Below are positions 6,199 through 8,971 of a DNA stretch of 8,971 nucleotides, in pieces. The notes under the pieces are model-generated. The model worked only from the letters and a program-made list of their open reading frames with translations, had not been told where the DNA came from and searched no databases. Position numbers and translations under genes: made by a program. Origin of the DNA: Actinomycetota bacterium. Lineage in GTDB: Bacteria > Actinomycetota > Acidimicrobiia > Spongiisociales > UBA11373. Position 1 is the first letter of the stretch; each line of letters begins with the position of its first letter. The stretch is taken from positions 1 through 8,971 of the forward strand of contig JAUYIV010000021.1 of assembly GCA_030688105.1 (NCBI GenBank). The letters run 5' to 3'.

Positions 6199-7323
6199 AT
6201 GAGCGATGACGATCTGAAGACCTTCGAACGGGCCAAGGAGATGGCCAGGAAGGACGACTTCCCCATCAAGGGCTTCTCCCACCTCGAGTGGTGGGTCGGC
6301 AACGCCTATCAGACCGCACATTTCCTCCGGTCGGCGCTGGGATTCAGCGTCGTCGGCTACCGCGGCCCCGAGACCGGCACCCGGGAGACCGCCTCATACC
6401 TGCTCCAGCAGGAGAAGATCAGGTTCATCGTCACTGGGGCGATGACTCCCGACCATCCGGTGAGTGCCCACGTCCTCGAGCACGGGCCCGGAGTCCACGA
6501 CGTCGCTCTCCAGGTGCCCGACGCCGAGGCAGCCTTCGAGCTCGCCGTCGAACGAGGCGCCGACCCGGCGGCCAAGCCGTACGTCCTCGAGACGGATCGG
6601 GGAAGGACCGTCACCGCGGCCATCCAGGCGTACGGCGACACCATCCACTCGTTCGTCCAGAGCGACGGCGAGTTCCCCGACTTCGAGCCCATGGAGGACC
6701 CCATCGCCCAGCCCATCGGGCTCCAGTTCATCGATCACGTGGTCGCAAACGTCGAGCTCGGAAAGATGAACCATTGGGTCGAGTTCTACGAGCGGGTGTT
6801 CGGGTTCACGATGCTCCGCCACTTCGACGACGACGCCATCAGCACCAAGTACACGGCACTGATGTCGAAGGTCATGTGGGACGGCACCGGGATCATCAAG
6901 CTGCCCATCAACGAGCCGGCCAAGGGGCTCAAGAGGTCGCAGATCGACGAGTACCTCCAGTTCTACCGAAGCGCCGGGGTGCAGCACATCGCCATGCACA
7001 CCGCCGACCTCGTCTCCACCGTGACCCAGGCCTCGAGTCGCGGGTTGAAGACCCTCACGGTGCCGGGCACCTACTACGAGGACGTCTGGCAGCGGATGCC
7101 CGACCTCGAGATCGACCGGGACCGGGTGGAGGCGCTCCAGATCCTGCTCGACCAGGACGAGGGCGGCTATCTGCTGCAGATCTTCACCCGGATGCTCCAG
7201 GATCGGCCGACGGTCTTCTTCGAGTTCATCGAGCGGCGCGGTGCGACCGGATTCGGCAAGGGCAACTTCAAGGCACTCTTCGAGGCCATCGAGCGAGAGC
7301 AAGAGCTGCGGGGCAACCTCTGA
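6199..7323 (+). CDS. hppD: 4-Hydroxyphenylpyruvate dioxygenase
   Basis: A complete 374-residue, cytosolic, Fe(II)-dependent dioxygenase that converts 4-hydroxyphenylpyruvate and O2 to homogentisate and CO2, the committing step of tyrosine catabolism. It has two vicinal-oxygen-chelate domains (about 25-155 and 174-350). The iron ligands are His180 (FIDHVVANV), His263 (VQHIAMHT) and Glu342 (FFEFIER); their spacing, 83 and 79 residues, is what I recall for Streptomyces HPPD. Other family blocks are VEFYERVFGF (194-203), VPGTYYE (288-294), LLQIFTRMLQDRPTVFFE (325-342), and the C-terminal helix after GFGKGNFKALFEAIE (351-365). 4-Hydroxymandelate synthase shares this fold, but the neighbouring fahA makes HPPD far more likely. 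It is divergent from the fahA operon, and its stop overlaps an mvaB-like fragment (CTGA). Confidence 0.95.
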   Translation: MSDDDLKTFERAKEMARKDDFPIKGFSHLEWWVGNAYQTAHFLRSALGFSVVGYRGPETGTRETASYLLQQEKIRFIVTGAMTPDHPVSAHVLEHGPGVHDVALQVPDAEAAFELAVERGADPAAKPYVLETDRGRTVTAAIQAYGDTIHSFVQSDGEFPDFEPMEDPIAQPIGLQFIDHVVANVELGKMNHWVEFYERVFGFTMLRHFDDDAISTKYTALMSKVMWDGTGIIKLPINEPAKGLKRSQIDEYLQFYRSAGVQHIAMHTADLVSTVTQASSRGLKTLTVPGTYYEDVWQRMPDLEIDRDRVEALQILLDQDEGGYLLQIFTRMLQDRPTVFFEFIERRGATGFGKGNFKALFEAIEREQELRGNL

Positions 7324-7505
7324 CCGACATCGTCGAGGTCCGGCCGCGGGACGGCCTTCAGAGCGAAGCGGCCGTCCTCTCCGTCCCGACGAGAGTCGAG
7401 CTGATCCGTCGCCTCGAGGCGGCCAGGGCCACTCGAATAGAGACCGTCTCGTTCGCCGATCCGCGGCTGGTCCCCCAGACGGCCGGTGCCGAAGAGATCT
7501 GCGGC
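7320..7505 (+). pseudogene. Truncated hydroxymethylglutaryl-CoA lyase (5' fragment)
   Basis: A frame beginning at CTG 7320, overlapping the hppD stop as CTGA, reads TDIVEVRPRDGLQSE and later IETVSFADPRLVPQ and GAEEI. These are hallmark N-terminal blocks of HMG-CoA lyase: catalytic Arg10-Asp11 of RDGLQ, Glu41 of IETVSF and the SF.DP..VPQ loop. The family is about 300 residues long, yet similarity ends after about 62 codons at GL (about 7505). There the frame runs into the antisense of the lipoprotein gene, whose stop codon is at 7506-7508. The frame stays open to 7811, but that extension is shadow sequence. The (beta/alpha)8 barrel is mostly missing, so no active lyase is expected. An intact gene would yield acetoacetate, matching FahA's product. 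The join may be a true deletion or rearrangement, or an assembly join. Confidence 0.7.
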
Positions 7506-8675
7506 CTAGGCGGCGATCGTCACCTCGAACGAGTCCTCGACCACCTCGCCGCCGGGCTCGTCGAGCACGGTCAGGTCGGCGGCCGAAAGCGTCCCGTCCT
7601 GGTCGAAGTCGATCCAGAGCCGGGCCCAGAGAACCGCGTCCTCGGTCAACGGCTCCTCGAACTCGATCTCGAAGTCGGGGGCGATGCCCGCCGACAACAG
7701 CTCCGACACGGCCAGCCGGGCCCCCGGCCTCCCGTCGACATCGGTGAGGATCTCGACGAACCCCGCGGCGGGCAGTTGGACGGAATCGAGCACGACACTT
7801 TGCCCAGATGACTCCTGGTCGAGGGCGAACAGATCGCCGGGGCTCCGGGCGAGCACGGTGATCACCGGGCTCTCGATGGCCAGGGCACCATCGTCTCTGA
7901 CGCCGATCTGGTCCGAGCCGGCCGCGGGGTCGAACAACCCGTCTTCGTCGCGGTCGATCCACACGGCCACGAAGACCGATTGGGTCGACTCGAGTGGTGG
8001 GTCGAGTTCGAACCGGAGGTCGATCGCCGTGCCGGCCGGCAGCAGGTCGGATACGGCGAGGATGGTTCCGGGCTCGCCGCCCTCGCTCTTGTGCACGACC
8101 ACCCAGCCCGCCGATGGCAGGGTCGCCGAGGCCACAGTGAGCAACGTCCCGTTGTTGGTCTGCGGGTCGACGAACACGTCGGCGGGGGACGAAGGCGCCA
8201 GGAGTGTCAGCAGCGCCGTCGTCGTTGCCGGGTCACCGTTGGCCCCGGTGGCGATCTCGTCGATGAACGCGTCGGGGGGCTCGTAGGTGAATCGTTCGTC
8301 GCGATCGACGTCGATGTGGATGGTCAGGTGCACCCTGGTCTCCTCGGTCAAGGGCACGAAGAAGGGGACGGGCACTCGGGCGATGACCCCTGTGGTCAAG
8401 ACCTCACTGATCCCGATGACCTCGCCGGGTGACCCTCCGGCGTCCTTCCGGACAACCACAAAGCCAGGGGCGGGAAGCGAGACTGAGTCGACGATCAGCG
8501 AGGAGCCTTCAACCCGCTGATCGGAGGCAACCACTTCGGCGGGACCAGTGGGCGGGGGTGCCTCCCCGTCGGGGAGGGTCGTCGTGGTCGTCGTGCCTGC
8601 CGACTCGTAGGCGCATGCGCCCGCGGCGGCGGCGAGCGTCAAGGCCATGACGAGGGGAAGCACCCGACGGGACAT
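7506..8675 (-). CDS. Lipoprotein with three DUF7282-like beta repeats
   Basis: A 389-residue exported protein of unknown function. Residues 1-21 are a lipoprotein signal peptide: two arginines, a hydrophobic core and lipobox AGAC with Cys21 as the lipidated residue. A Thr-rich linker (28-33) follows. Three tandem repeats of about 110 residues come next (about 47-161, 164-276 and 279-389). Each has a LP..G(F/W)V.(V/I) core, then PG..(I/L)..S..L..G, then P(L)..........(W/H)ID.D.D. The pattern recalls DUF7282, a beta-rich extracellular domain. Repeats 2 and 3 end in EF-hand-like loops: DRDEDGLFD (241-249) and DFDQDGTLSAAD (356-367). Repeat 1 has a degenerate one (DVDRDE). Calcium binding at the cell surface is a reasonable inference. 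The ATG at 8675 is chosen because it gives the signal peptide and lies 10 nt after a TATACC; the open frame upstream to 8819 is spurious. Confidence 0.85.
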   Translation of the reverse strand: MSRRVLPLVMALTLAAAAGACAYESAGTTTTTTLPDGEAPPPTGPAEVVASDQRVEGSSLIVDSVSLPAPGFVVVRKDAGGSPGEVIGISEVLTTGVIARVPVPFFVPLTEETRVHLTIHIDVDRDERFTYEPPDAFIDEIATGANGDPATTTALLTLLAPSSPADVFVDPQTNNGTLLTVASATLPSAGWVVVHKSEGGEPGTILAVSDLLPAGTAIDLRFELDPPLESTQSVFVAVWIDRDEDGLFDPAAGSDQIGVRDDGALAIESPVITVLARSPGDLFALDQESSGQSVVLDSVQLPAAGFVEILTDVDGRPGARLAVSELLSAGIAPDFEIEFEEPLTEDAVLWARLWIDFDQDGTLSAADLTVLDEPGGEVVEDSFEVTIAA

Positions 8676-8685
8676 CCGGCAGGAG

Positions 8686-8691
8686 GGTATA
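8686..8691 (-). promoter_or_regulatory. Probable -10 element of the lipoprotein gene
   Basis: TATACC on the minus strand, 10 nt before the ATG at 8675, with no Shine-Dalgarno sequence in the short gap. It is close to the TATAAT consensus; no good -35 box is seen. Confidence 0.5.
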
Positions 8692-8763
8692 CCGGGTTCG
8701 CCCGTGAAGGGTTCAGAGTCGGGCTCGACGAGTCGGGCCGTCCGCCGCTCCCGGAACGGGCGC

Positions 8764-8785
8764 GCGCCGGCTGGCCCACCGGCGC
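8764..8785. repeat. GC-rich inverted repeat in the divergent gap
   Basis: Arms GCGCCGG (8764-8770) and CCGGCGC (8779-8785) are perfect complements around an 8-nt loop. There is no T-tract, and both flanking genes point away from it, so it is not a terminator. Such stems are frequent in GC-rich DNA. Confidence 0.4.
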
Positions 8786-8825
8786 TGCAACACTGCACGC
8801 TGCATGCTGCATGCTGCACGCTGCG
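8783..8825. repeat. Imperfect 7-bp tandem repeat, about six units
   Basis: Successive units read CGCTGCA, (A)CACTGCA, CGCTGCA, TGCTGCA, TGCTGCA and CGCTGCG, with a single extra base between the first two. The array stops 3 bp before the -10 element of the nitroreductase gene, covering where its -35 region would be, so a change in unit number would alter the promoter. Confidence 0.6.
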
Positions 8826-8828
8826 TCG

Positions 8829-8834
8829 TACGAT
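8829..8834 (+). promoter_or_regulatory. Probable -10 element of the nitroreductase-family gene
   Basis: TACGAT followed by 6 nt and the ATG at 8841. The gap is all pyrimidine (TCCCCC), so no Shine-Dalgarno sequence is possible there. This is the clearest leaderless start in the window on the plus strand. Confidence 0.55.
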
Positions 8835-8840
8835 TCCCCC

Positions 8841-8971
8841 ATGCTGAAACCTGCAGACTCCGCCTATTCCGCCGTCCGCTCCCTTCGTGTCGTCCGGGCG
8901 TTCACCGATGAGGCGATCGACCCGGCGGTCCTCGACGAGATCCTCGACGCGGGCCGGTGGACGGGATCATC
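8841..8971 (+). CDS. Nitroreductase-family FMN oxidoreductase (partial, N-terminus only)
   Basis: The first 43 codons are present before the right edge. The segment VRSLRVVRAFTDEAIDPAVL (12-31) then DEILDAGRWTGSS (32-44, the last codon incomplete) matches the N-terminus of nitroreductases. In these the R(S/A)xRxF segment contacts the FMN phosphate, and the GRW.GS. segment normally leads into N.QPW. Members are NAD(P)H-dependent flavoenzymes with varied substrates, so no specific reaction can be given. It is divergent from the lipoprotein gene. Confidence 0.75.
   Translation, partial: MLKPADSAYSAVRSLRVVRAFTDEAIDPAVLDEILDAGRWTGS

Noticed and set aside
6394..7962. Long minus-strand open frame (522 codons) opposite hppD
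   Set aside because: It spans hppD, the lyase fragment and part of the lipoprotein gene on the other strand, with low-complexity R/G/D-rich composition and no motif. It is a shadow frame.
8676..8819. Upstream extension of the lipoprotein gene (start at 8819)
   Set aside because: The added residues are the read-out of the CTGCA heptamer repeat and would bury the signal peptide. The ATG at 8675 gives a proper lipobox.
1..8971. CRISPR arrays, tRNA or rRNA genes, insertion sequences
   Set aside because: No spaced repeats, cloverleaf-like segments, rRNA signatures or transposase motifs were found by reading both strands.

Overview
The window is a piece of a high-GC chromosome (about two-thirds G+C by eye). 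Codon usage, family variants and probable leaderless promoters suggest an actinobacterium, perhaps an uncultured Acidimicrobiia-type lineage. That placement is inference; there is no rRNA or other phylogenetic marker here.

Layout, left to right. (1) A secreted coiled-coil protein runs off the left edge on the minus strand. It looks like the N-terminal part of a peptidoglycan hydrolase of the CwlO/PcsB/RipA type. (2) A two-hairpin palindromic element sits in the divergent gap before a complete histidinol-phosphate-type aminotransferase (hisC, plus strand). (3) Four minus-strand genes occupy 2001-6019. In transcription order they are: a conserved protein of unknown function; fumarylacetoacetase (fahA), overlapping it by GTGA; a double hot-dog MaoC-type hydratase; and an unusual fusion of a MoaD/ThiS-like beta-grasp domain with a degenerate CdsA-like membrane domain, overlapping the hydratase by TGATG. 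The last gene ends 2 bp from the end of hisC. (4) 4-Hydroxyphenylpyruvate dioxygenase (hppD) is divergent from the fahA operon across a 179-bp region with perfect inverted repeats. (5) Directly after hppD, with a CTGA overlap, lie about 60 codons of an HMG-CoA lyase (mvaB-like) gene. It breaks off exactly where a convergent lipoprotein gene ends. (6) That lipoprotein carries three DUF7282-like repeats. A divergent nitroreductase-family gene runs off the right edge.

Biologically the centre is a tyrosine-degradation locus. HppD makes homogentisate and FahA performs the last hydrolysis to fumarate and acetoacetate; HMG-CoA lyase would also yield acetoacetate. Homogentisate dioxygenase and maleylacetoacetate isomerase are absent from the window. 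The unknown gene coupled to fahA is therefore a good candidate for an unassigned role in this pathway.

The most unusual items are the MoaD-CdsA-like fusion, the uncharacterised fahA-coupled gene, the truncated mvaB junction and the palindromic intergenic element. Most gene starts have a -10-like hexamer 6-10 nt upstream and no clear Shine-Dalgarno sequence, which points to leaderless or near-leaderless mRNAs.
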